From Deltaproteobacteria bacterium (GTDB taxonomy: Bacteria > Desulfobacterota > Binatia > UBA9968): DNA of 5,479 nucleotides. The stretch is taken from the NCBI GenBank assembly GCA_016183145.1, contig JACPFE010000086.1:1-5479 (forward strand), read 5' to 3'. Made by a program: the position numbers and the translations under genes. The notes beneath the pieces are model-generated. The model saw nothing but the letters and a program-made list of their open reading frames with translations, made no database searches and was not told the origin of the DNA. Below, piece after piece: positions 1 through 5,479 of the stretch; the first letter of the stretch is position 1, and each line of letters opens with the position of its first letter.

Positions 1-2954
1 ATGGAGGCGCGCGAGGCGGATCCCGGGCCTTCCCCCAGGGCGATCGGCAGCATGCCGAAGACCAGCATCAACGTCGTCATGAGGATCGGCCGGAGCCGGG
101 CGTGGTTCGCTTCGATGATCGCCCGGTCGCGCTCCATACCCCCGGCGCGCAGCGTGTTGGTGTAGTCGATTTGCAGGATGCCGTTCTTCTTGACGATGCC
201 GAAGAGCATGAAGAGGCCGAACATGGCGTAGATATCGAGGGGCTGGCGCAACAAGACCAACGACAGGATCGCAAAGGGCATCGTCAGCGGCAGCGCCAAG
301 AGAATCGTCACCGGATGGCTGAAGCTCTCGAATTGTGCGGCGAGCACCATGTACATGAAAATAAAGCTCAGGGCGAAGGCGATGGCGAAGCCGCGCATGG
401 TTTCCGCCAGTACCTTGGCGCGGCCGGTGAAGTCGGCGGTATAGGTCGGCGGCAGATCGAGCTCTCTGACGAAGCCCTGAATCTGCTCCACCGCCTGGCC
501 CAGCGGCAGCGACGCCAGCAGATTGGCCACCACCGTGACCTTGCGCTGGCGATTGTAACGGTCGATCTGCGACGGGCCGAGATCCTCGTTAAGCGCGGCG
601 AGATTAGCGATCTTCACGAGCTGGCCGTCGCGTCCCGGCACCGTCAAATTTAGGATCGCCTGCGGGTTTTTTCTTTTATCCTCAGCGGCGCGCAGCCAGA
701 TGTCGTACTCGTCGGCCTCCTCTTTGAATTTCGAGATCGGCTCGCCGCCGACGAAAGTCCTGAGCGCCGAAGCGACATCGGCGATCTGAATGCCGAACTC
801 CGAAGCCTTCTTGCGGTCGATGACCGCGCGCAGCTCCGGCTGGCGCACCGAAAGCGTGGTGTCGGCATCGACGATGCCCGGCAGGCCGCGCATGCGCGCC
901 ATGATCTTGTCGGAATAGCCCTGCAAGGCGGCCAAGCTCGGCCCGCGCAGGTTGAATTCCAGATCGGTCTGGCGGATGCCACCGCCGGTAAACGGGTTAA
1001 CTCCCTGGACGCTCACCCGAAGGTCCGGATAGCCTTCGAAGAGCCTGCGCGCGTCGGCCATCACTTCGAACTGCGTGTAATCGCGCTGGGCCAGATCGAT
1101 GAGACGGACGTAGATATCGCCGATGGTCACGTCGCCCTGGCCGGGCTTGATGTTGCCGGTGGTGTCACCGCTGGTAGTGAGGATGTTGGTGACGCCGCGC
1201 AGCGCGCGGACTTTTTGCTCCAGCTCGCGCAGCACCCGGTCGGTTTCCACGAGCGTGTATCCGCCCGGCATCTGCACGATGATTTCAAACTCGCTCTGGT
1301 CGTCGGTGGGAATGAAGTTTTTGCCAATGATGTGGAAAAGCGGCACCAGGGTGAGAGCCGTGGCGACGCCCGCGACCACGATCACCCAGCGGTGCTTCAG
1401 CGACCAGGCGAGCAGCCAGCCGTAGGCTTGATCGATCCGCGAGTAGAAGCGGTTCTGTTTGGATGATTTGTCCCCGTGGGCGATCTTGAGATAGCGGGAG
1501 CTCAACATCGGGGTGAGCGTGAAGGAGATCAACAGTGAGACCGCCAGGGCGAAGGCGACGGTGACGCCGAAGCTAGAAAAAAAGCGCCCCACCCGACCGG
1601 CCATGAAGGCCAGCGGCATAAAGATCACCAGCAGCGAAAGCGTCGTCGCCATCACCGCCAGGGCGATTTCTTTGGTGGCCTTGGAGGCGGCGCTCATCGG
1701 CGTCTCGCGCTTTTCCTCGACGTGGCGAAAAATGTTCTCCAGCACCACTACCGCGTCGTCGATGACGATGCCGACGGCGAGGATCAAACCGAGCATGGTG
1801 ATGTTATTGAGGGTAAAGCCCATATAGCGCATGAGCGAAAAGGTCGCGATGATCGACGCCGGAATCGCCACCGAGGCGATCAGCGTGCTGCGCCAGTCGT
1901 GCATGAAGAGATAGACCGTGAGCGCCACGAGCAAGGCTCCCAAGATCAAGTGGAGTCGGACCTCTTGGAAGGACGCCTTGATGAAGCGCGATTGATCGAC
2001 GATCACCTCGGTGCGGATGTCGGCGGGCAAAACCCCGCGCAACTCGGCGATCCGCGCTTTAACGCGATCCACCACGTCCACCGTATTGGTACCCGACTGC
2101 TTTTTGACGATGAGCTGGACCGCGCTCTCGCCGTCGAGCCGCGCCAGGCTGCGCCGCTCCACCACGCCGTTTTCCGCTCTGCCGATGTCACGAATCATGA
2201 TCGGCCGGCCCGAGAAATTACCGACGATCAGATCGTTGAAGCCCGTCGCGCTCTCGATGCGTCCCATGGTGCGAAGCACCAACTCGCGCCGATTTTCATC
2301 CACCCGCCCGCCGGGGATTTCCACGTTCTGCGCCTGAACCGCGCGCTTGACCTGGGCGATGGACAGGTTATAGGCGGCAAGCTTGTCCGGATCGACGTCG
2401 ATATTGATCGTGCGCTCCTCATGCCCGACCATGATCACCTGGCCGACGCCGCGAACCGTCTCGATGTCTTCTTTCACCTGTTTGCGCGCGATCTCGCTCA
2501 CCTCGCGCGCGTTGCGCTTGCCGGACACGGCGATCTTCATCACCGGCATCGCGTCCACCTGAAATTTCTGAATCACCGGCGGATCGGTGCCCACCGGCAG
2601 TTGCGACAGCACCGTGGAAACCTTGTCGCGCACCTCCTGCGCCGCCACGTCGCCGTTTTTGTCGAGCACGAACTGGACGGCGATGATGGCAACGCCCTCT
2701 TTGATGACCGCGCGCAGCTCGTCGATGCCGTCGATCGTGTTGATCGCCTCTTCTATAGGTTTCGTAACTGCGGTCTCCATCTCTTCGACGCTGGCGCCGT
2801 TGAGCGTCGCGGTGATCGTGACCGTGGGCAGATCGACGTTCGGATAGAGATCGACGCCCAAGCCGGCGTAGGAAAACAGCCCCAACACCACCAGCGCCAT
2901 GATCAACATGGTGGTGAAGACCGGGCGGCGGATACAGAGATCAGCGAGGTTCAT
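1..2954 (-). CDS. RND-family multidrug efflux pump, inner-membrane permease (AcrB/HAE1-like), 3' end cut by the window
   Basis: Proton-driven inner-membrane transporter that captures drugs or other hydrophobic compounds from the periplasm or membrane and passes them to an outer-membrane channel; it acts as a trimer. Translating from the ATG at 2954 gives 984 codons without a stop up to base 1, against about 1030-1050 residues in the family, so only the last transmembrane part is missing. Visible landmarks: N-terminal IRRPVFTTM leading into TM1 (about residues 11-29); GVDLYPNVDLPTVTI opening the first porter domain; TM2 near 337-350; the TM4 motif VIDDAVVVLEN with Asp399 and Asp400, matching the proton-relay pair of AcrB; a second periplasmic domain at about 545-850; the TM10 motif GIVKKNGIL with Lys923 matching AcrB Lys940; and RLRPILMT with Arg955. 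All relay residues are present, so the protein should be active. The start is supported by GGAGG six bases upstream, and it overlaps the end of the adaptor gene by 14 bases, suggesting coupled translation. Substrate cannot be read from the sequence. Confidence 0.96.
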   Translation of the reverse strand, partial: MNLADLCIRRPVFTTMLIMALVVLGLFSYAGLGVDLYPNVDLPTVTITATLNGASVEEMETAVTKPIEEAINTIDGIDELRAVIKEGVAIIAVQFVLDKNGDVAAQEVRDKVSTVLSQLPVGTDPPVIQKFQVDAMPVMKIAVSGKRNAREVSEIARKQVKEDIETVRGVGQVIMVGHEERTINIDVDPDKLAAYNLSIAQVKRAVQAQNVEIPGGRVDENRRELVLRTMGRIESATGFNDLIVGNFSGRPIMIRDIGRAENGVVERRSLARLDGESAVQLIVKKQSGTNTVDVVDRVKARIAELRGVLPADIRTEVIVDQSRFIKASFQEVRLHLILGALLVALTVYLFMHDWRSTLIASVAIPASIIATFSLMRYMGFTLNNITMLGLILAVGIVIDDAVVVLENIFRHVEEKRETPMSAASKATKEIALAVMATTLSLLVIFMPLAFMAGRVGRFFSSFGVTVAFALAVSLLISFTLTPMLSSRYLKIAHGDKSSKQNRFYSRIDQAYGWLLAWSLKHRWVIVVAGVATALTLVPLFHIIGKNFIPTDDQSEFEIIVQMPGGYTLVETDRVLRELEQKVRALRGVTNILTTSGDTTGNIKPGQGDVTIGDIYVRLIDLAQRDYTQFEVMADARRLFEGYPDLRVSVQGVNPFTGGGIRQTDLEFNLRGPSLAALQGYSDKIMARMRGLPGIVDADTTLSVRQPELRAVIDRKKASEFGIQIADVASALRTFVGGEPISKFKEEADEYDIWLRAAEDKRKNPQAILNLTVPGRDGQLVKIANLAALNEDLGPSQIDRYNRQRKVTVVANLLASLPLGQAVEQIQGFVRELDLPPTYTADFTGRAKVLAETMRGFAIAFALSFIFMYMVLAAQFESFSHPVTILLALPLTMPFAILSLVLLRQPLDIYAMFGLFMLFGIVKKNGILQIDYTNTLRAGGMERDRAIIEANHARLRPILMTTLMLVFGMLPIALGEGPGSASRAS

Positions 2955-4197
2955 TGGCGCCCTCCGGCTTATCACGCGGCATCACCGGGCCGCTGACCGC
3001 CACCGCCGCGCCGTCGGTGAGGCGCGTCAGGCCCGAGGTCGCCACCAGCTCGCCGGGCTTGAGCCCGGCGGTAATCTCGACCTCGTTGGTCCCTACCCGC
3101 GCGCCGGTTTGGACCACGCGCTCCCGGGCGACCGCGTTTTCGATCACGTAAACCTTGGACACCCCGGCGAAGGTCAAAAGCGCCTGCTGCGGCACGGTCA
3201 GGGCGTTGGGGTCGACCTCGGTGAGCACCGCCGCGTGGGCGAAGAAGCCCGGCTTGAGCCGGCGCTCGGTGTTATCGATCATCGCCTCGATCATAAACGA
3301 GCGGCTCGCCACGTCGGAGGCGGGACTGATGCGCGTGAGCTTTCCTTTGAAACCTTTGTCCGGGAAGGAATCGACCCGCGCCTCCACCGTTTGTGCGGCT
3401 TGAATCTGCGGCGCGAAGCGCTCCGGAATCATGCCGGTGAGCTTTAACGGGTTGTCTTGCACGATGGTGAACAGCGGCGCGGCCACCTTGACGTACTCGC
3501 CAGCGGAAACGAAGCGCTTGCTGATGGAACCGGCGAGCGGCGCGCTGATCGTCGTGTCCTTGAGTTTCTTGCGCGCGATGGCGAGCTGCGCTTCCTTGAC
3601 CGCGGCGTCGGCCAACAACGCTCTGGCCTGTTCATGTGCGCTCTGATGGGCCGCCTGCGCCGTCTTGAAGCGCGTGTCGGCGGCGTCGAATTCCTGCGCC
3701 GAGATCACTTTCTGGTCAAGCAGCGTTTTCATTCGCTGGAAATTGACCTGGGCCTCGTCGAGCTCGGCCTTCGCCTTGACTACCCCGGAAGTCTGATTCA
3801 CGTCGAACTGAGGCGAAGGCATCGTCTTCAGCCCCAGACGAGCGAGCACCAGGCTTAAATTCCCCTCCGCCTGCTCCACCGCATAGCGAAACTCCGCGTC
3901 CTTAATGCGCGCCAGAGTCTGGCCGGCGTTTACCCGGTCGCCCAGATCGGCGGCGATGGCCGCGACTTGCCCGTCGATTTCGGCGGCCACGGTCACTTGG
4001 TTAGATGCTTCGAGGGTGCCGACGAGCTCGACGGTTCTTTGGACCTGCTGGGTCCGCACTGGCGTCACCGTCACGGGCAGCGGCGCGCTCTGAGCGGTTT
4101 TCGCCGCTTTAGCCGCCGAGGTATCTCCACCGCAACCGGCTACGACCGGGATTAAAAGCCAAAACAACCCAATGCCAGCAATTGCCTTATGGATCAT
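2941..4197 (-). CDS. RND efflux periplasmic adaptor (membrane fusion protein, HlyD/AcrA-like lipoprotein)
   Basis: Bridges the RND pump to an outer-membrane channel in the periplasm. From the ATG at 4197 it is 418 residues, a normal length for the family. A lipoprotein signal peptide is visible: Lys4, a hydrophobic stretch 5-20 and a lipobox VAGC with Cys22, so it should be anchored by lipid to the inner membrane. Domains in order: first half of the biotinyl-lipoyl domain about 62-99 (AAEIDGQVAAI, GDRVNAGQTLARI); alpha-helical coiled-coil hairpin about 100-205, rich in Ala/Glu/Gln; second lipoyl half about 206-246 (TTISAPLAGSISKRFVSAGEYV); beta-barrel about 247-325; membrane-proximal domain about 326-403. 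A GTG start at 4212 would add five residues, but the ATG at 4197 is preferred because GAGG sits five bases before it and the signal peptide then begins properly with MIHK. The stop TGA (2943-2941) lies inside the pump gene. Upstream lies the gene relic at 4197-4423. Confidence 0.95.
   Translation of the reverse strand: MIHKAIAGIGLFWLLIPVVAGCGGDTSAAKAAKTAQSAPLPVTVTPVRTQQVQRTVELVGTLEASNQVTVAAEIDGQVAAIAADLGDRVNAGQTLARIKDAEFRYAVEQAEGNLSLVLARLGLKTMPSPQFDVNQTSGVVKAKAELDEAQVNFQRMKTLLDQKVISAQEFDAADTRFKTAQAAHQSAHEQARALLADAAVKEAQLAIARKKLKDTTISAPLAGSISKRFVSAGEYVKVAAPLFTIVQDNPLKLTGMIPERFAPQIQAAQTVEARVDSFPDKGFKGKLTRISPASDVASRSFMIEAMIDNTERRLKPGFFAHAAVLTEVDPNALTVPQQALLTFAGVSKVYVIENAVARERVVQTGARVGTNEVEITAGLKPGELVATSGLTRLTDGAAVAVSGPVMPRDKPEGANEPR
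2961..2965 (-). promoter_or_regulatory. Ribosome-binding site of the RND pump gene
   Basis: GGAGG on the minus strand lies six bases before the ATG at 2954, inside the last codons of the adaptor gene. It fixes the pump start and shows that the adaptor and pump are translated from one message. Confidence 0.8.
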
Positions 4198-4423
4198 TAG
4201 AACCTCGCCCACCAGGGATCGGATTCTTTTCTCCGCCCTTCGACCTGGACGTTGTATGATTCGACAAGAGTCCCTTCCGCAGTCCCGCCGACAAGATTTC
4301 GGGCCGCCGAGTTAACGCGCTTTCCAGGCTCGCAGCGCGGTCGACGGCAATCGGCTCCGCCGACCGTGACGGGGAAACGATCACGGCCAATCAGAGCACG
4401 ACGAACAACGATGCGCGCTTCAT
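4197..4423 (-). pseudogene. Probable remnant of a TolC-type outer-membrane efflux factor gene (nonsense mutation plus large internal deletion)
   Basis: Seen: ten bases after the repressor stop there is an ATG at 4423 with GGGAGAG just before it. It reads MKRASLFVVL, then TGA (4393-4391), then continues in the same frame as LAVIVSPSRSAEPIAVD and ASLESALTRRPEILSAGL. The two parts together look like a secretory signal peptide (Lys-Arg, hydrophobic core, Ser/Ala-rich end) followed by a stretch like the first helix of outer-membrane factors, where a pattern of the type 'L..AL...PEI..A' is usual. Coding resemblance then fades. In a different frame the last codons before the adaptor read ESYNVQVEGRRKESDPWWARF and end in TAATG, a stop/start overlap common between operon genes. 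Inference: an outer-membrane factor gene of about 1.3 kb once stood here, as in many RND operons, and has been reduced to both ends. Alternatives are a ten-residue leader peptide, or a small unrelated secreted protein with a damaged start. The family call rests on context and a short motif only. Confidence 0.5.
4203..4206 (-). promoter_or_regulatory. Ribosome-binding site choosing the adaptor start
   Basis: GAGG on the minus strand ends five bases before the ATG at 4197. This favours that start over the in-frame GTG at 4212, which would lie upstream of this site. Confidence 0.65.
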
Positions 4424-4426
4424 AGT

Positions 4427-4433
4427 CTCTCCC
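4427..4433 (-). promoter_or_regulatory. Ribosome-binding site of the decayed gene
   Basis: GGGAGAG directly follows the repressor's TGA stop (4436-4434) and lies three bases before the ATG at 4423. A preserved site at this place indicates that a real gene began here and was part of the operon. Confidence 0.55.
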
Positions 4434-5066
4434 TCAGTGACCCTTGTTGAAGTTTTTGTTCCGCAGCAGTAGCCCGACGAAACGAATCAAGCCTTGAGTC
4501 TCCTGTTCCAGTGAAGATCGCGTCAGGGCGAGAAGCCGTCTTTGGGCGGTGCTGATGGTCATTTCATTGATGTAGAAGGCCGCCCGCTCGGCCTCGACGG
4601 AATGGAACAGTTTGCGCCGCACGCCCTTTTCCAGCACGGCGCGGATGTCGGCCTCGTGTTTTTGCCGGTATTTTAAAAGACGGCGGGCCGCGGCGCTGCG
4701 GCTGCCCCCCTTCATCAGACGGCGATCCAGGAGTAGCGTGCGGAGCAGTTCCTTGTTTTCCTCCATGATCGCCAGTTGGGCGCGGATCAGTTGGCACAGC
4801 CGGTCCCAGGGCTCCGCCCGGACATCGACGCGCCGTTCGATACCGCGCACCATTTCGGCGGCGATTTCCTCGACCGCCGCCAGAATCATCTGGTCCTTGT
4901 TGCGGAAATATAGATAGATAGCGCCCTTGGTGATGCCGGCTTCCTCAGCCACCCGCGCCATGGTGACCGCGTCGAATCCCTCCGCCGCAATCAGCCGGCG
5001 GGTTGATTCGAGCAAGGAACGGCTGCGGAAATCCTGAAGTATCTGTTTGCGGCTGACTTTGGCCAT
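4434..5066 (-). CDS. TetR/AcrR-family transcriptional repressor, probable local regulator of the efflux operon
   Basis: A 210-residue one-component regulator that would bind operator DNA as a dimer and let go when a ligand binds its C-terminal domain. The N-terminal TetR DNA-binding domain covers about residues 13-60: a first helix ending RRLIAAEGFDAVTM, then the helix-turn-helix ARVAEEAGITKGAIYLYF (37-54) and NKDQMI, all typical of the family. The rest (about 65-200) is helical with no recognised signature; such ligand domains vary widely and do not reveal the inducer. Residues 111-150 are very rich in Arg and Lys. The ATG at 5066 is the natural family start, yet there is no Shine-Dalgarno sequence before it (the bases upstream read CATTACCC), so translation may be weak, as would suit a repressor. 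It is the first gene of the operon rather than divergent from it, so repression and autoregulation would share one promoter. The stop is ten bases from the next start. Confidence 0.95.
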   Translation of the reverse strand: MAKVSRKQILQDFRSRSLLESTRRLIAAEGFDAVTMARVAEEAGITKGAIYLYFRNKDQMILAAVEEIAAEMVRGIERRVDVRAEPWDRLCQLIRAQLAIMEENKELLRTLLLDRRLMKGGSRSAAARRLLKYRQKHEADIRAVLEKGVRRKLFHSVEAERAAFYINEMTISTAQRRLLALTRSSLEQETQGLIRFVGLLLRNKNFNKGH

Positions 5067-5070
5067 GGGT

Positions 5071-5108
5071 AATGAACACTAATTCAGGTTACTGAACTAT
5101 CGTTCATT
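5071..5108. promoter_or_regulatory. Compound operator: two 14-bp palindromes with overall dyad symmetry, likely bound by the TetR-type repressor
   Basis: Plus strand shows two sites with the form TGAAC-4-(G/A)TTCA: site A at 5073-5086 (TGAACACTAATTCA, one mismatch) and site B at 5093-5106 (TGAACTATCGTTCA, arms perfect). Their centres are 20 bp apart, about two helical turns. The whole block is also symmetric about 5089.5: AATGAAC (5071-5077) pairs with GTTCATT (5102-5108), and TTCAG (5083-5087) pairs with CTGAA (5092-5096). It occupies the space between the -10 box and the repressor start codon, covering the expected transcription start. Palindromes of this size beside the gene are usual for TetR-family operators; that this repressor binds them is inferred. 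Confidence 0.75.
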
Positions 5109-5109
5109 C

Positions 5110-5137
5110 ATTATCGCGGCGGCGGTGGTGAAGTCAA
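5110..5137 (-). promoter_or_regulatory. Sigma70-type promoter of the repressor-efflux operon
   Basis: On the minus strand TTGACT (5137-5132) and GATAAT (5115-5110) are separated by 16 bases; each matches the consensus box at five of six positions. Transcription would start near 5103, giving an untranslated leader of about 37 bases that lies almost wholly inside the operator block. No other promoter-like pair stands out upstream of the adaptor, so the whole operon probably depends on this one. Confidence 0.7.
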
Positions 5138-5160
5138 CCCTAAGCGAAAACATCATACAA

Positions 5161-5365
5161 CCCTCGCCTCGAAGGCGAGGGGTTTCGATTCTCATCGGCT
5201 CGAAGCCAACAAAAAGCATTCCCTCTCCACCACGTCTTCGTGGGGGAGAGGGTTAGTGTGAGGGGGGAACGCATGCGAACCCTCACCCCTTCCCGCAAAG
5301 CGGGCGAGGGTGATCTCGCTTGTCTCCTTTGGAGACATCGCGCGACATGCTTCGGCTGAAGCATG
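5161..5365. repeat. Cluster of six consecutive small hairpins (dispersed palindromic repeat type)
   Basis: Six inverted repeats follow each other in about 205 bases: 5161-5181 (CCCTCGCCT, loop CGA, AGGCGAGGG); 5197-5207 (GGCT/AGCC, loop CGA); 5221-5252 (CCCTCTCC/GGAGAGGG with an inner CCACG/CGTGG and loop TCTT); 5279-5311 (ACCCTC/GAGGGT enclosing CCCGC-AAA-GCGGG); 5321-5337 (TGTCTCC-TTT-GGAGACA); 5346-5365 (CATGCTTC-GGCT-GAAGCATG). In addition, GTGAGGG (5258-5264) can pair with CCCTCAC (5280-5286) between the third and fourth. The third and fourth units with the TTAGTGTGAGGGG link resemble palindromic repeats scattered between genes in many environmental genomes. Any reading frame across them is an artefact of the repeat. 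None has the run of T expected of an intrinsic terminator. Role unknown. Confidence 0.8.
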
Positions 5366-5479
5366 CCCTGAGCACTGGCGAAGGGACGAGGGATTGCAAC
5401 CATCCCCGAGAGAGACATTAACATAATCCAACCGGATTTCCGGCTCATCCCTGCGTGAAGATGGGCGTGAAATACGAAG
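5366..5479. other. Intergenic tail with no recognised gene
   Basis: No coding signature is convincing here. The only structures noted are the short palindrome CCGGATTTCCGG (5432-5443) and, in the last 19 bases, an ATG at 5461 reading MGVKYE on the plus strand without a good ribosome-binding site. It could be the beginning of a gene that continues outside the window, but six codons cannot support that. Confidence 0.4.

Noticed and set aside
102..653. Plus-strand open frame of 183 codons
   Set aside because: Also antisense to the pump gene, whose translation shows conserved TM10-TM11 motifs over the same bases; the antisense product is a low-complexity Gln/Arg/His string.
1722..2996. Plus-strand open frame of 424 codons rich in His, Asp and Arg
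   Set aside because: It lies wholly antisense to the conserved pump gene and its end. Its His/Asp/Arg-rich composition is what the complement of a high-GC membrane protein gives, and it shows no domain pattern.
4198..4212. Adaptor start at the GTG of 4212
   Set aside because: The ATG at 4197 has GAGG five bases upstream and gives a normal lipoprotein signal peptide; the longer form would add MGEVL before it.
4364..4386. Inverted repeat CCGTGA / TCACGG as a terminator or attenuator between the repressor and the adaptor
   Set aside because: Only six base pairs with an 11-base loop and no T-run on the transcribed strand; it also lies in the relic coding stretch, so chance is the simplest explanation.
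4391..4393. TGA read as tryptophan or selenocysteine in the relic gene
   Set aside because: TGA is the stop codon of both the repressor and adaptor genes here, none of the intact genes contains an in-frame TGA, and no selenocysteine-protein motif is present.
5161..5365. CRISPR array
   Set aside because: The palindromes differ in sequence and length and there is no constant repeat alternating with uniform spacers.
5140..5448. Minus-strand open frame of 102 codons containing SPLTLTLSPT and similar words
   Set aside because: It is a translation of the palindromic repeats; peptides of the LTLSP type are well-known artefacts of these intergenic repeats.
5461..5479. Start of a plus-strand gene (MGVKYE...)
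   Set aside because: Only six codons lie in the window and no clear ribosome-binding site precedes the ATG, so it cannot be supported.

Overview
The window holds most of one operon on the minus strand, reading from right to left. It encodes a tripartite RND-type efflux pump under its own TetR/AcrR-family repressor. In transcription order the parts are: promoter with a compound operator (5071-5137), tetR-type repressor (5066-4434), a short decayed gene (4423-4197) that looks like the remains of a TolC-type outer-membrane factor, a periplasmic adaptor lipoprotein (4197-2941), and an AcrB/HAE1-like inner-membrane pump (2954 to beyond base 1). The pump gene stays open through the left edge, so about the last 50-60 residues are missing and no operon terminator is visible.

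The organism is a Gram-negative bacterium: it has an RND pump, a lipoprotein adaptor with a lipobox, and a high-GC genome with strong G/C third-position use. The dispersed palindromic repeats at the right end (the 'CCCTCTCC...GGAGAGGG TTAG.GTGAGGGG' type) resemble repeats I associate with environmental deltaproteobacteria-like or similar metagenomic lineages. This is a weak hint and I do not assign a taxon.

Region by region: 1-2954 is solid coding sequence on the minus strand, and all plus-strand ORFs there are shadows. 2941-4197 is the adaptor, overlapping the pump by 14 bases. 4198-4433 is the gap where an outer-membrane factor gene would normally sit. It keeps a ribosome-binding site, a start codon, a signal-peptide-like stretch interrupted by an in-frame TGA, and a possible C-terminal scrap ending in TAATG. 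4434-5066 is the repressor. 5071-5137 is the promoter and operator. 5138-5479 has no convincing gene; it holds six consecutive small hairpins (5161-5365) and an unexplained tail.

Working model (inference): the repressor binds two 14-bp palindromes lying between its -10 box and its start codon, so it represses itself and, through the shared transcript, the pump and adaptor. An inducing compound would release it. Because the outer-membrane factor appears lost, the pump would need an outer-membrane channel encoded elsewhere. The pump system is of a common kind. The parts worth a second look are the gene relic, the nested operator and the hairpin cluster; I see no evidence for a wholly new system.
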